Positions 25,801-33,471 are shown, numbered from the stretch's first letter. The stretch: 35,528 nucleotides of DNA from Bacillota bacterium (GCA_023393125.1 JAEWMQ010000017.1:1-35528); one strand, 5' to 3'. The notes: generated by a model not told the origin, from the sequence alone. Made by a program: numbers and translations.

Positions 25801-27828
25801 TGCTGAAAGTTCAAAGTTATCTTTGGCATTATCAAGTTCTGTGTAGTAATAGGTAATACCATCTTGATAAGAGTTAGTTACCTTACCACCACCTTCTAAT
25901 GCAACTATTCTTACAATTGGTTGACCATTGCTATCAAGTACAAGCTCACCATTTTCATCTTTTTTATACTCAATATAGTTCTTAGCGGTAGATACTGATT
26001 GCCCAAAGTAAGTAAAGTTCCATTCGTATTGTTGTGCTTCTCTTACAGAAACATCGAAAGTGATTGGACTTAGCTCAGTATTATTAGGAGTAATAGTCAT
26101 TGTATATACCCCTGCTTTTTGACTATTAAAAGTGCTTGTATCTAATTGATATCCACTACTAGTCAGTACTTGTTTTTCACCACTATCATATACAGTTGAT
26201 ACTTCAAGAGCATCTACATCTAAAGCCTCTCCTACTGTATAAGTTGTTTTTGGTAATTGAGTAACTTCAATTCCTATTGCCGTCTTTTCTTTAACTTCTA
26301 GTGGTAATGTAGCAGTTTGACCTTTGTAACTAATAGTTATGGATTTATCCCCTGCTGTTAGGGTATCAAAATGAGTGGCATCTATAGTGTATTCTTTAGC
26401 ATCTAAAAGTACTTTTATATCACCATATACTGCTTTAACAACCATACCTCTATTATCTAACTCTTCACCTAAATAATAAACTGTTTTAATAGGTTCTTTA
26501 GTTATTTCTACCCCTGTTAAAATATCTGCTAATACTTCTATATCAAAAGAAGTCCCTGAATCTGGTGCACCTATTGCATTATCGTTGTCTTTATAAGTAA
26601 TTGTAACAGTCTGTCTTCCTGACTGTTCCATATTAGGTTGACTAAGGATATATTCTTCCTTTGTTAACTCTCTTACTTCTCCTGTGTTAAATGTTGCCTT
26701 AACGCGAAGCCCACTTGAATCAAAGGTATCTCCTAAATAATAAGTTGTTTTAGCTGGTGTAACTATAGGCTCTAAGGCTGTACAAGTAAGTTGTGAAACC
26801 GTAATATCAAAACTCGTTTTTGCTCCTGCATAAGCAAGTGTTATCGTTTGTGTTCCTAACTGAGTGCCATCAAAACCATATACCATGAGCTCATCATTTG
26901 AAACAACTTGGCCATCTGCGCTAACTACTAAACCACTTAAATCTAAAGGTTGATTTAAGAAGTACTCTAGTTTTGGAAGGCTTTTAATATTTAAGCTACC
27001 TACTGTATCAATTTTTTCTAGTGACAAGTCACTATACTCTACCTCCGTAGCACGAGCAGCATAGATTCCAACGTACATTTTGTCCTGAAATAGATTATCA
27101 TATTTATCTACGTATGACTTACCATCAACCGTAAACTCATAGTAATCCCCTGACTTTCTAATCGTTAAGTCATATGTATTATTGGCTTTTGGCAGTTGGT
27201 TAGAGAAAATATATTTTGCGTTGTTTCTATAGTCGCCACCTTGTGTTTTTCTAACAAAGTTTTCTACTACTGATTCTAATCCACCAACACCTAACATTTT
27301 ACTACTTGCAGGTGAGTCTGTTCCTGTATTTGCAACGCCATTTTCTCCAATTGCATCTCTTACCATTAATCCAAAGGAAACTTGGGGGTTATTAGTAAAA
27401 CTTTTCACTTTTGCCTTAACACTAATTTCAAAATCTTGAGTAGCCGGAAGTTCTACATAATGAAAAGCTATTCCATCTATTGTCCCTGATACTTTACCTT
27501 TGTTCCCTAAACTTTTAATCGTAATATTTCCTGTTGCTTCATCTACAACTACTTCATTATTAGCTGTATCAATGCTGTTCCCAAATATAATAGGATTAAA
27601 CTGAAGAGCAGATTGAGTAGCTACTCGCATATTGATATCAATAGGTTTAATAGCTGGCACCCCTGGCTCAATATCAATGGCTGGTCCTGTTGCAATCTCC
27701 CCTCCAAATATACTGCTATTAAGATTTGGTATTTCTTGCTGTTGAATCTCTGCCTGTAAAGGAATTGCCCCTACAACTAATGTTGATGCTACCAAAGTTG
27801 CTAAACGTTTTTTTGATTGATGCCTCAT
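22900..27828 (-). CDS. Large secreted PL9-type pectate lyase with Ig-like and stalk domains
   Basis: 1642 residues. Signal peptide MRHQSKKRLATLVASTLVVG, cleaved near LQA/E. Then: a jelly-roll-like module (~65-275); four Big_3-type Ig-like repeats (~285-595; 'KTVYYLGEELDNRGMVVKA'); a second, related jelly-roll module (~600-885; both have GxMxRDAIG); and a PL9 right-handed beta-helix (~943-1316). In the helix, IDDAWDLY (~1131-1138) matches the DDxxD Ca2+ site of Pel9A, and the Lys in GNGFKLGG (~1176) matches its catalytic lysine. A Pro/Ser-rich linker (~1325-1350) leads to an unrecognised domain and a C-terminal stalk domain (~1525-1642; TMVPLRFIAENLEAEVKWD). It should cleave polygalacturonate by beta-elimination outside the cell. 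The ATG at 27828 follows AAGGAGTGAAGGT. Much larger than simple PL9 enzymes; the extra modules suggest attachment to substrate or cell wall. Confidence 0.92.
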   Translation of the reverse strand: MRHQSKKRLATLVASTLVVGAIPLQAEIQQQEIPNLNSSIFGGEIATGPAIDIEPGVPAIKPIDINMRVATQSALQFNPIIFGNSIDTANNEVVVDEATGNITIKSLGNKGKVSGTIDGIAFHYVELPATQDFEISVKAKVKSFTNNPQVSFGLMVRDAIGENGVANTGTDSPASSKMLGVGGLESVVENFVRKTQGGDYRNNAKYIFSNQLPKANNTYDLTIRKSGDYYEFTVDGKSYVDKYDNLFQDKMYVGIYAARATEVEYSDLSLEKIDTVGSLNIKSLPKLEYFLNQPLDLSGLVVSADGQVVSNDELMVYGFDGTQLGTQTITLAYAGAKTSFDITVSQLTCTALEPIVTPAKTTYYLGDTFDSSGLRVKATFNTGEVRELTKEEYILSQPNMEQSGRQTVTITYKDNDNAIGAPDSGTSFDIEVLADILTGVEITKEPIKTVYYLGEELDNRGMVVKAVYGDIKVLLDAKEYTIDATHFDTLTAGDKSITISYKGQTATLPLEVKEKTAIGIEVTQLPKTTYTVGEALDVDALEVSTVYDSGEKQVLTSSGYQLDTSTFNSQKAGVYTMTITPNNTELSPITFDVSVREAQQYEWNFTYFGQSVSTAKNYIEYKKDENGELVLDSNGQPIVRIVALEGGGKVTNSYQDGITYYYTELDNAKDNFELSADIKVEAFAKPTPDNQEGFGIMARDAIGTMGDSSIFCSNIAAVGGYRGNTKMFMRAGVTASDASGAATGRQVEDVLDETRPTSSNTYPAKTYRLTLRKTNSGYEGELNNGSKVVKSFHYEPDAMGIQDDKLYVGFYAARLATIEVSNVNFKVTDAATDAPKVEKPQEAIAPSMNIVSLTSSALEDYDLKVTSNANGTVTIKQGETIIARDKEVKAGEVLVQNTKLTEGTTTPFTVTFTPDTAQNLTGYDKIIKTHFVTYKNYQVNGPSIYVSPTGTASGDGSKTNPIDVQTAIDFARPGQTIVMLEGTYKPTSPIVISPDNKGTAQSLKALIAEPGKKVIIDGSNVKLGAYDATLNVDSDYWHVYGLEVTNSPMTGIRVGGNHNTVELCTTVANKNTGLQISRYVGAGGYDEWPSYNMILNCTSYDNKDDSENNADGFAAKLTVGDGNVFKGCIAHNNIDDAWDLYSKAATGPIGAVLLEDCIAYDTGRLTNGYEGKGDGNGFKLGGEGIAVKHTIKNSISFNNNTNGFDSNSNPAVISENCVSYDNGGKNFSWGVYTNVTPQFKATGNVSYRSTPGQKDTFPTELASVDNFYYDGTKSANSKGVVLTDANFKSLVAPENGYERDAQGNIIFGDFLSFISPANPQPPVTPPTTDDNSSSSSGGSSSSNKNNVDTIIQDALNNGKAPAVSVDSNNKVVINTSTLDKVVDTGQSVAISGNGVTVSLNSHFINSNEVLGAKKPLEVGIVPASEKVAAAIKKHIEADSNLTQVQAALVDISVSAGEKLKGYFEPIEVTIDLSKAVVKEQGQLTLISYEVQADGSVKVVKLGGKYDPKTKTFTARISKPGTYGMVEAKELLKVNLTVGSNTAEVNDTNKVQDIAPQIIEGSTMVPLRFIAENLEAEVKWDGKLKEVTIIQGDEVLTLRVGKGSGQEAMIQNNRTLVPLRYISEQLGANVLWIPSAKAIEIVK

Positions 27829-27897
27829 ACCTTCACTCCTTAGGATTTAATCACTTACATATATTTATATATTTCAAAAAACTTTTCTTATTTATTA

Positions 27898-27926
27898 ATT
27901 ATATACAAATAGTAATTTTTGCACAA
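27898..27926 (-). promoter_or_regulatory. Probable promoter of the pectate lyase gene
   Basis: On the minus strand TTGTGC (27926-27921) is followed after 17 bp by TATAAT (27903-27898). The weak -35 box is covered by one arm of the inverted repeat at 27918-27960. The rest of 27829-28135 is AT-rich, without a gene I can see. Confidence 0.6.
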
Positions 27927-27960
27927 CTTATTATAATTATACATAAAATTTATGTGCAAA
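27918..27960. promoter_or_regulatory. Inverted repeat TTTGCACA-N27-TGTGCAAA, candidate operator
   Basis: Two perfect 8-bp arms (27918-27925 and 27953-27960) lie 35 bp apart centre to centre. The inner arm overlaps the -35 box of the pectate lyase promoter, the outer one lies further upstream. This suggests a regulator site controlling the lyase, perhaps by sugar supply; the regulator is unknown. Confidence 0.45.
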
Positions 27961-28142
27961 ATATTGCATTCATTGCAACCAAATGACAATTTAAATCATA
28001 TTTTTACGATTATTCTATATATTTGTTTTTTATTTTATTAAGAATTATATTTATAATATCCACCTTATAAGTATCTATTTAATCAAGTAATTAATAGGGT
28101 GAAACAAACAAAGTTTTAAAAACAGAATCTGAAGACTAAAAA

Positions 28143-28177
28143 ACGCTCACCTAGTACGATACGTACTGGATGAGCGC
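28143..28177 (-). terminator. Intrinsic terminator of the SDR gene
   Basis: ACGCTCACCTAGTACG (from 28143) pairs with CGTACTGGATGAGCGC with wobble pairs on the minus strand, followed there by six thymines (to about 28137). Confidence 0.85.
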
Positions 28178-28188
28178 TTGTTTATGCT

Positions 28189-28932
28189 TTAAATGATTGT
28201 TGCACCATCAACAGGTAATACAACCCCTGTAATATAGGAAGCCATATCGCTTGCAAGGAATACAAATGCATCTGCAACCTCTTCTGCCTTACCAATTCTA
28301 CCTAATGAAATCTTTGCAATAATAGGTTTAATAACTTCTGATGGTACTGCTTTCATCATGTCTGTTTCAGTAACACCTGGTGCAACTGCATTGACACGAA
28401 TGTTGTCTTTCCCTAATTCACGAGCGAGTGACTGAGTAAGACCATTAACTGCATATTTTGATGCAGGGTATCCACAGCCGCTAGGTTGTCCATAGATACT
28501 TACAACAGAGCTGGTATTTAAAATAACACCGCCGCCTTGCTTCTTCATAATAGCTGCTGCTACTCTTGAAGCATAGAACACAGCATTTACATTAAGGTCC
28601 ATGATTTTGTCAAAGTTCTCCGGAGCATATTCATAAATACTATCACTTGCAGAAATACCTGCATTATTTACCATAATGTCTAGAGCGCCGTATGTAGCTT
28701 TAATCTCAGTAAGTGCTTCCTTAACACTGTTATAATCACCAAGGTTTGGTGCCATTGCTCCAATAGTTGCTTTGGGAAATTCTTCACAAAGTAAAGCATG
28801 TGCTTTCTCTGCACTCTCTTGACGAGATCCAAAAACAATAACAGTAGCATTGTTTTGAAGATATTTTCTAGCAATCTCTAACCCAATTCCTCTTGTTCCA
28901 CCTGTAATGACTGCAACTTTTCCATTTAACAT
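28189..28932 (-). CDS. Short-chain dehydrogenase/reductase, FabG-like
   Basis: 247 residues, the usual length of a classical SDR. The Rossmann cofactor motif TGGTRGIG is at 10-17, NNAG at 89-92, and the catalytic Ser142, Tyr155 and Lys159 (YPASK) are all present. The end, SYITGVVLPVDGATI, is typical of FabG-like 3-oxoacyl-ACP reductases, but sugar and alcohol dehydrogenases of the same family look alike. No other fatty-acid gene is near, so a biosynthetic FabG role is unproven. The ATG at 28932 follows AGGGAG. A consensus promoter lies ~190 bp upstream (29124-29151), giving an unusually long leader with a hairpin at 29065-29104. Confidence 0.88.
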   Translation of the reverse strand: MLNGKVAVITGGTRGIGLEIARKYLQNNATVIVFGSRQESAEKAHALLCEEFPKATIGAMAPNLGDYNSVKEALTEIKATYGALDIMVNNAGISASDSIYEYAPENFDKIMDLNVNAVFYASRVAAAIMKKQGGGVILNTSSVVSIYGQPSGCGYPASKYAVNGLTQSLARELGKDNIRVNAVAPGVTETDMMKAVPSEVIKPIIAKISLGRIGKAEEVADAFVFLASDMASYITGVVLPVDGATII

Positions 28933-29064
28933 GTTTTCATTCTCCCTGTTTTTATATTTTCTTTTCTAAATTTAAAGAAGCTATTTTGATTAAGACTATG
29001 TAAGATAATCGTTCAAAACCTAGTAAATCTCTTAAGGGATAAATCTTTTTATGAATGTTTTAGG

Positions 29065-29104
29065 GTATTTAGAGGCATTTTTCAACCTTTTTCGTTCTAA
29101 ATAC
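29065..29104 (-). other. Inverted repeat in the SDR leader
   Basis: GTATTTAGA (29065-29073) pairs perfectly with TCTAAATAC (29096-29104). It lies within the first ~55 bases of the predicted transcript, far from the ribosome binding site. It has no thymine tract, so a regulator site or RNA structure is more likely than a terminator. Confidence 0.45.
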
Positions 29105-29123
29105 TCAAAATAATCCTAATTTC

Positions 29124-29151
29124 ATTATACATCTAAACCTTTGTTTGTCAA
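29124..29151 (-). promoter_or_regulatory. Consensus sigma-A promoter of the SDR gene
   Basis: On the minus strand a perfect TTGACA (29151-29146) is followed after 16 bp by a perfect TATAAT (29129-29124). Transcription would start near 29117. Confidence 0.75.
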
Positions 29152-29218
29152 TAATTCTACAATCTTTTCTATCTTTTTTCGCCTATTCCAGAAAACATCT
29201 ACCATTAACTACCAAAAA

Positions 29219-29247
29219 GGCGCCATACATCTTCAATCTATGGCACC
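29219..29247 (-). terminator. Intrinsic terminator of the opuC operon
   Basis: GGCGCCATA (29219-29227) pairs with TATGGCACC (29239-29247), with a G-U pair in the minus-strand RNA, followed there by five thymines. Confidence 0.85.
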
Positions 29248-29277
29248 TTTACTATATATTTTTATGACTTCTTTTAT

Positions 29278-30843
29278 CTAATCAATAAGATTATTTTCCA
29301 CTAAAAATTGTCTTGCAACTGCCTCTGGTTCTATTTGCAATTCATCTACCTGATAGTTAAGATTGATCATGGTTTCATCAGTAAGGTAGCTACCTAATTC
29401 ATCTAATACGTCTATAATCTCTGGATAACGTTCTACAATCTCCCCACGTACAATAGGCATAGCATAATAAGGTGGAAAGAAGTTTTTATCATCTTCTAGT
29501 ACAACAAGATCAAATTTCTTTAACAATCCATCCGTTGCAAAGGCGTCAACCACATCAACTTCTTGATTCATCAGGGCTACATATCTAGGAGAGCCATCTA
29601 ATCCAATAGAATCTTTAAATGCTAGGTTATACTTCTTCGTTAATCCCATCATACCATCTTCTCTATTAAGGAACTCTAAGGTTGTCCCTGATACCAATTC
29701 ACTGCTATATTGTCTAAGATCACTAATGGTTTTAAGGTTATACTTATTAGCAACCTCCTTGGTTACAGCTAAAGCATAGGTATTATTAAAGTTCATTTGT
29801 TTTAAGACTTCAATATTATATAACGCTTTAAAATCTCTTTTAACAGTAGCATATACTTCTTCCATATCACTAATAGGCGGATTACCTAGGGTATCTCCAT
29901 AAGCTGTTCCACTATATTCAATATACATATCAATAGCATTACTTTTTAGTGCGCTAAAACATACTTGTGTTCCACCTAAATTAATCTTACGCTCCACCTT
30001 AATATCTGTCCTATCTTCAATTAAATCAGCTACCATATGCCCTAAGATCATTTGCTCTGTATAATCTTTTGTTCCAATTGTAATGGTTTTGTCACCCTTC
30101 TTAGGTGCTGCAATTGTGGTAAATAAGAATACTACTACAAGTATAGCTGCTACTCCCACGCAGATCACTTTATAATAGACCTTTGAAAGCCTACTTTTGG
30201 CTGGATCTACCTTTTGTAAACTAATGGGTGTTACAAGCTTTTCAACAGTTGCTACTAAGAAGTCTACTAAAAGTGCAAGTAAGCACGCTGGTATTGCACC
30301 TGCTAAAATCTGATTATTGTTAACCGTTCTAATACCTGAAAATACAAGGTAACCAAGTCCACCTGCACCAATAAAGGCTGCCATTGTCATGAGTCCTACT
30401 GCTGTTACAGCTGAAATTCTTACGCCTGCCATTATAACAGGAAGCGCTAGTGGAATTTGTACTTTAAATAATATTTGAAGTTTTGTCAGACCAATACCTC
30501 TTGCTGACTCTACCGTTTGAGGTGGGATACTATTAATTCCCGTATAAGTGTTTTTTATAATAGGTAATAAGGAATAGAGCACTACTGTGACTATGGCTGG
30601 TAATGTTCCAATGCCTAAGAACGGAATTGCAAATCCTAAGAGTGCCATACTTGGTATAGCTTGTATAACATTTGCAATACCTAGTACAGGTTTATTAAGT
30701 TTCTTGATATAGCAGATTAATATGCCTAATGGAACACCTATTAATATAGCAAACCCAACTGATAAAGTAGTGAGCTTGATATGTTCAATGAGTAATCCTA
30801 TAATCTGGCTACTATTGGATGAGATATATTCAAAAAAGTTCAT
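29278..30843 (-). CDS. opuCB: OpuC/OpuB-type osmolyte ABC transporter, permease fused to substrate-binding domain
   Basis: 521 residues. The N-terminal permease (~1-215) has about six membrane helices and the EAA-loop pattern TVESARGIGLTKLQILFKVQ at ~110-130. A further membrane helix (~225-247) anchors the C-terminal substrate-binding domain (~252-521), which starts TITIGTKDYTEQMILGHMVA and contains YIEYSGTAYGDTL, as in OpuC/ProX-like proteins. The domain faces outside and would deliver glycine betaine, carnitine or choline. In Bacillus these parts are separate genes (opuCB, opuCC); the fused form is common in other Firmicutes. The ATG follows the ATPase stop by one base, with its GGAGGCGGAG site inside that gene, so translation is coupled. 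The exact substrate cannot be read from the sequence. Confidence 0.9.
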   Translation of the reverse strand: MNFFEYISSNSSQIIGLLIEHIKLTTLSVGFAILIGVPLGILICYIKKLNKPVLGIANVIQAIPSMALLGFAIPFLGIGTLPAIVTVVLYSLLPIIKNTYTGINSIPPQTVESARGIGLTKLQILFKVQIPLALPVIMAGVRISAVTAVGLMTMAAFIGAGGLGYLVFSGIRTVNNNQILAGAIPACLLALLVDFLVATVEKLVTPISLQKVDPAKSRLSKVYYKVICVGVAAILVVVFLFTTIAAPKKGDKTITIGTKDYTEQMILGHMVADLIEDRTDIKVERKINLGGTQVCFSALKSNAIDMYIEYSGTAYGDTLGNPPISDMEEVYATVKRDFKALYNIEVLKQMNFNNTYALAVTKEVANKYNLKTISDLRQYSSELVSGTTLEFLNREDGMMGLTKKYNLAFKDSIGLDGSPRYVALMNQEVDVVDAFATDGLLKKFDLVVLEDDKNFFPPYYAMPIVRGEIVERYPEIIDVLDELGSYLTDETMINLNYQVDELQIEPEAVARQFLVENNLID

Positions 30844-30844
30844 C

Positions 30845-31969
30845 TTACTCCGCCTCCTCTATGTACTGTCTACTAAGTGTTGATACTAAGCTGCTTCTCG
30901 TAATCACACCACAAAGTTTATTATTTTGACCTATCACAGGAACGGCTGAAAGATTATTTTCATTCACCATTGTTAAAACATCTATCATGCTATCTTCACA
31001 ATTGATTGATAAATAGTCCCTTTTCACTATGGACTCAATGCTCTTAGACTGATCTTGCACACGCCTAAGCTGATTTGTGTTAATAATTCCTTTTAAAACT
31101 CTTGTCTTTGAATCAATCACCATAAGACTATCTACCTTTTGTGACTTCATCTTCTCTATACACCTAAAAACGGTATCCTTCTCATCGCATGTTACAGGTG
31201 TATCTAGCATAATATCTTCAGCCTTAATAAGCTCAGGTGAAGTCCAGATTCTATTTTTTCCTACAAACTCAGATACAAAATCATTAGCTGGATTCTTAAG
31301 TATATTCTCCGGTGTATCATACTGTACAATTTCACCTTTATTCATAATACAAATCTTATCTGCTATCTTAATAGCCTCATCCATATCATGGGTTACGAAT
31401 ACAATTGTCTTACGAAGCTTCGACTGTAACTGTACAAGCTCCTCTTGTAAGCCATTTCTTGTAATAGGGTCTAATGCAGAAAAAGGCTCATCCATCAATA
31501 TAATATCTGGATCTGTTGCAAATGCCCTAGCAACCCCTACTCTTTGTTGCTGCCCTCCACTAAGCTCCGTAGGATATCTATGTAAAAATGTTTCACACTC
31601 TAGACCCACCATCTCCATTAACTCATAGGTTTTCTGGGTTATTTCTTTTGGATCCTTCTTTTCTACTCTTGGGATAATCTCAATATTCTCCTTGATAGTC
31701 ATATGGGGAAATAAGCCTGTTTGCTGAATGACATAGCCTATATTTCTTCTTAGCTTAATAACGTCCTCCGCACTAATATCTTTATTATTAATAAAAATTT
31801 TACCCGTTGTTGGCTTTATGAGTCTATTAATCATCTTAAGCGTAGTTGTCTTCCCGCAGCCACTAGCTCCGATGAGTACAACCAGCTGTCCTTTTTCAAT
31901 CTCTAGTGAAATATTAGAAAGTACTTTTGTATCTTTAAACTTTTTAGTTACATTTTCAAATCGTATCAT
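30845..31969 (-). CDS. opuCA: OpuC-type osmolyte ABC transporter ATPase with two CBS domains
   Basis: 374 residues from the ATG at 31969, which is seven bases after AAGGAGGG. A longer frame to 32047 would begin inside the terminator and promoter region and is rejected. Walker A GASGCGKT is at 34-41, the signature is LSGGQQQR, Walker B is IILMDEP, and the switch is VTHDMDEA. Two CBS domains follow (~255-370; 'AEDIMLDTPVTCDEKDTVFR' and 'LSAVPVIGQNNKLCGVITRS'). In Listeria OpuCA the CBS pair binds c-di-AMP and inhibits transport; the same is likely here. It forms an operon with the downstream permease-binding fusion, and its promoter overlaps the BusR-type operator. Confidence 0.93.
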   Translation of the reverse strand: MIRFENVTKKFKDTKVLSNISLEIEKGQLVVLIGASGCGKTTTLKMINRLIKPTTGKIFINNKDISAEDVIKLRRNIGYVIQQTGLFPHMTIKENIEIIPRVEKKDPKEITQKTYELMEMVGLECETFLHRYPTELSGGQQQRVGVARAFATDPDIILMDEPFSALDPITRNGLQEELVQLQSKLRKTIVFVTHDMDEAIKIADKICIMNKGEIVQYDTPENILKNPANDFVSEFVGKNRIWTSPELIKAEDIMLDTPVTCDEKDTVFRCIEKMKSQKVDSLMVIDSKTRVLKGIINTNQLRRVQDQSKSIESIVKRDYLSINCEDSMIDVLTMVNENNLSAVPVIGQNNKLCGVITRSSLVSTLSRQYIEEAE

Positions 31970-31985
31970 TTGCATCCCTCCTTGG

Positions 31986-32021
31986 AAGTAACAACTTAAT
32001 GTTAACACAAAGTTGTTACTT
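31986..32021. promoter_or_regulatory. BusR-type bipartite operator
   Basis: AAGTAACAACTT (31986-31997) and its exact reverse complement AAGTTGTTACTT (32010-32021) form a perfect 12-bp inverted repeat. The half-sites AGTAAC (31987-31992) and GTTACT (32015-32020) are separated by exactly 22 bp. Characterised BusR operators are bipartite AGTGAC-like half-sites with the same 22-bp separation. The site overlaps the opuC promoter, so binding would repress it. Confidence 0.85.
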
Positions 32022-32028
32022 GTGTCAA
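31999..32028 (-). promoter_or_regulatory. Promoter of the opuC operon
   Basis: On the minus strand TTGACA (32028-32023) is followed after 18 bp by TAACAT (32004-31999). The operator half-sites lie in the spacer and around the predicted start of transcription. Confidence 0.65.
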
Positions 32029-32051
32029 AAAATTTTACTTTATTCACGAAA

Positions 32052-32088
32052 AAAGCACACTTTGTCTAAAGTGACTAAAGTGTGCTTT
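32052..32088 (-). terminator. Intrinsic terminator of the busR-like gene
   Basis: AAAGCACACTTT (32052-32063) pairs perfectly with AAAGTGTGCTTT (32077-32088), followed on the minus strand by about six thymines. It separates the regulator from the opuC promoter. Confidence 0.85.
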
Positions 32089-32092
32089 ATTA

Positions 32093-32728
32093 TTATATTT
32101 CATGAGGATATAAAAATAAACGAACCTTCTCTAGGGCGTCCTCGTCCCCTACAAAATAATATATATCTCCATTACATAGCGTTGCATACGGACCAGGTGA
32201 CATAAGCAGTCTATCTCCTCTTTTAATGCCTATAATCGTAGCGCTTGTATTGTGCCAAAAGTTAATATCTGCTATTGATTGATTCAAGTACGGTGTAGCT
32301 TCTGTAATCTCAAGCTCAAAAGGTACAAATGGATTAATTGCACGAAAACGATCTGTTTTATCAATCAGCTCTGATAGATGAGCATGCAGTATTTCAACCT
32401 CTTTTTTCTGACGATTGATATCATTCATAATTTCCTTCTTGAGATCATTAATGGTATGAACCTCTTGGTACTGTTTAACAAATTGTACAGCCTTTTCATA
32501 AGATTTAATAACCACGCCGCTGCCCTTTGCACTGTCTACAATCTCCAAATCAGCTAAAACACAAATGGCACGTCTCGCTGTTTCTGGCGATACACCATAC
32601 TGACTGGCTATAGAGGATCTTGCATATATTTTTTCCCCAACTTTATATTGCTGCTTCACAATTTTAAAGGCAAGATCTACTGCAATCTGCTGATATTTGG
32701 GTATATCTATCTTCACTTTTTCTTCCAT
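32093..32728 (-). CDS. busR: BusR-like GntR-family repressor with RCK_C (c-di-AMP-binding) domain
   Basis: 211 residues. Residues ~10-80 are a GntR winged helix (YQQIAVDLAFKIVKQQYKVG, ASQYGVSPETARRAICVLAD). A coiled-coil linker (~85-130; NDLKKEIMNDINRQKKEVEI) leads to an RCK_C/TrkA_C domain (~135-211; FWHNTSATIIGIKRGDRLLM, NGDIYYFVGDEDALEKVR). This order and length match BusR of Lactococcus and Streptococcus, which binds c-di-AMP through RCK_C and represses the betaine transporter genes busA. Here the neighbour is an OpuC-type transporter with a bipartite site of 22-bp spacing in its promoter. The ATG at 32728 follows AAGGAGACC. The gene has its own terminator (32052-32088) and a probable promoter at 32839-32867. 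Confidence 0.87.
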   Translation of the reverse strand: MEEKVKIDIPKYQQIAVDLAFKIVKQQYKVGEKIYARSSIASQYGVSPETARRAICVLADLEIVDSAKGSGVVIKSYEKAVQFVKQYQEVHTINDLKKEIMNDINRQKKEVEILHAHLSELIDKTDRFRAINPFVPFELEITEATPYLNQSIADINFWHNTSATIIGIKRGDRLLMSPGPYATLCNGDIYYFVGDEDALEKVRLFLYPHEI

Positions 32729-32838
32729 ATTGGTCTCCTTTTGATTATCCTAAGCCCTACTCTATCTATTTATGATTTATATTTAGGCATAATCGTTCTA
32801 TCGTTAAATGATAAAAATAATAATTAAACAGCAAAAAT

Positions 32839-32867
32839 AGTATACCTAACTTAATAGTACATAGCAA
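32839..32867 (-). promoter_or_regulatory. Probable promoter of the busR-like gene
   Basis: On the minus strand TTGCTA (32867-32862) is followed after 17 bp by TATACT (32844-32839). The leader is about 105 bases and contains a direct repeat, ATCGTT-CT-ATCGTT, near 32789-32802 on the plus strand. Confidence 0.55.
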
Positions 32868-32899
32868 CACTAACCATGACATGCCTCAAAAATGCAATA

Positions 32900-32929
32900 A
32901 GGCTTAAAACCAAAAATCGTTTTAAGCCT
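32900..32929 (-). terminator. Terminator-like hairpin after the 33019 gene
   Basis: AGGCTTAAAAC (32900-32910) pairs perfectly with GTTTTAAGCCT (32919-32929). The following minus-strand sequence has only a weak thymine tract, so it may terminate poorly. Confidence 0.55.
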
Positions 32930-33018
32930 CAGTATTAGTATGTATTGTTTACTCAGCTACATAACTGTTTCAACGTGCCTTTGGATAAAATAAGAAAATT
33001 AGTTTATCCTCCCAACTA

Positions 33019-33471
33019 TTAATTAAATAAATCCCCTTTATCCTTATAATATTTGATTGCAAATATACTTGAAAAAGCACTATATAAATATATTATTACT
33101 AGTATTAGAGTATATAAATTTAATATTGCAATTCCATTATTTAGGGCACCCATTAAAAAACTTACTATGGCAAAAAATATTGATACCACAGTTATAATAT
33201 AAAGTGATATTAAGTGCAATATAAAACCTATCTTATAAAATCTACTTAGTAAAATTGCAATTATGATAGATAAACATATTTGAGCAAAAAATATTATCAT
33301 ATAAATTAAAACTGTATTATCAAATGATTCTTCAGTTCTATATAACATATAGGATAAAGGAAGTACCAATATGCAAGTATTTATTACTAAGTTATATGTA
33401 TAAAAAGAGTGTTTGCTTAAAGAATCTTTATTGTTAGGATTTATATTCTTTTTACTTGCATTATTTGACAT
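33019..33471 (-). CDS. Small membrane protein with four predicted helices
   Basis: 150 residues. A polar Asn/Lys-rich N-terminus (~1-20) is followed by hydrophobic helices at about 27-44, 53-76, 80-108 and 114-138, ending KYYKDKGDLFN. The ATG at 33471 follows AAAGGAGAG. It stands alone. The base composition is even more AT-rich than its neighbours. I recognise no family. Confidence 0.65.
   Translation of the reverse strand: MSNNASKKNINPNNKDSLSKHSFYTYNLVINTCILVLPLSYMLYRTEESFDNTVLIYMIIFFAQICLSIIIAILLSRFYKIGFILHLISLYIITVVSIFFAIVSFLMGALNNGIAILNLYTLILVIIYLYSAFSSIFAIKYYKDKGDLFN

Noticed and set aside
31970..32047. 26-residue N-terminal extension of the opuC ATPase
   Set aside because: It would run through the operator and promoter and begin at the busR terminator; the ATG at 31969 has AAGGAGGG at the right distance and starts the ABC domain.
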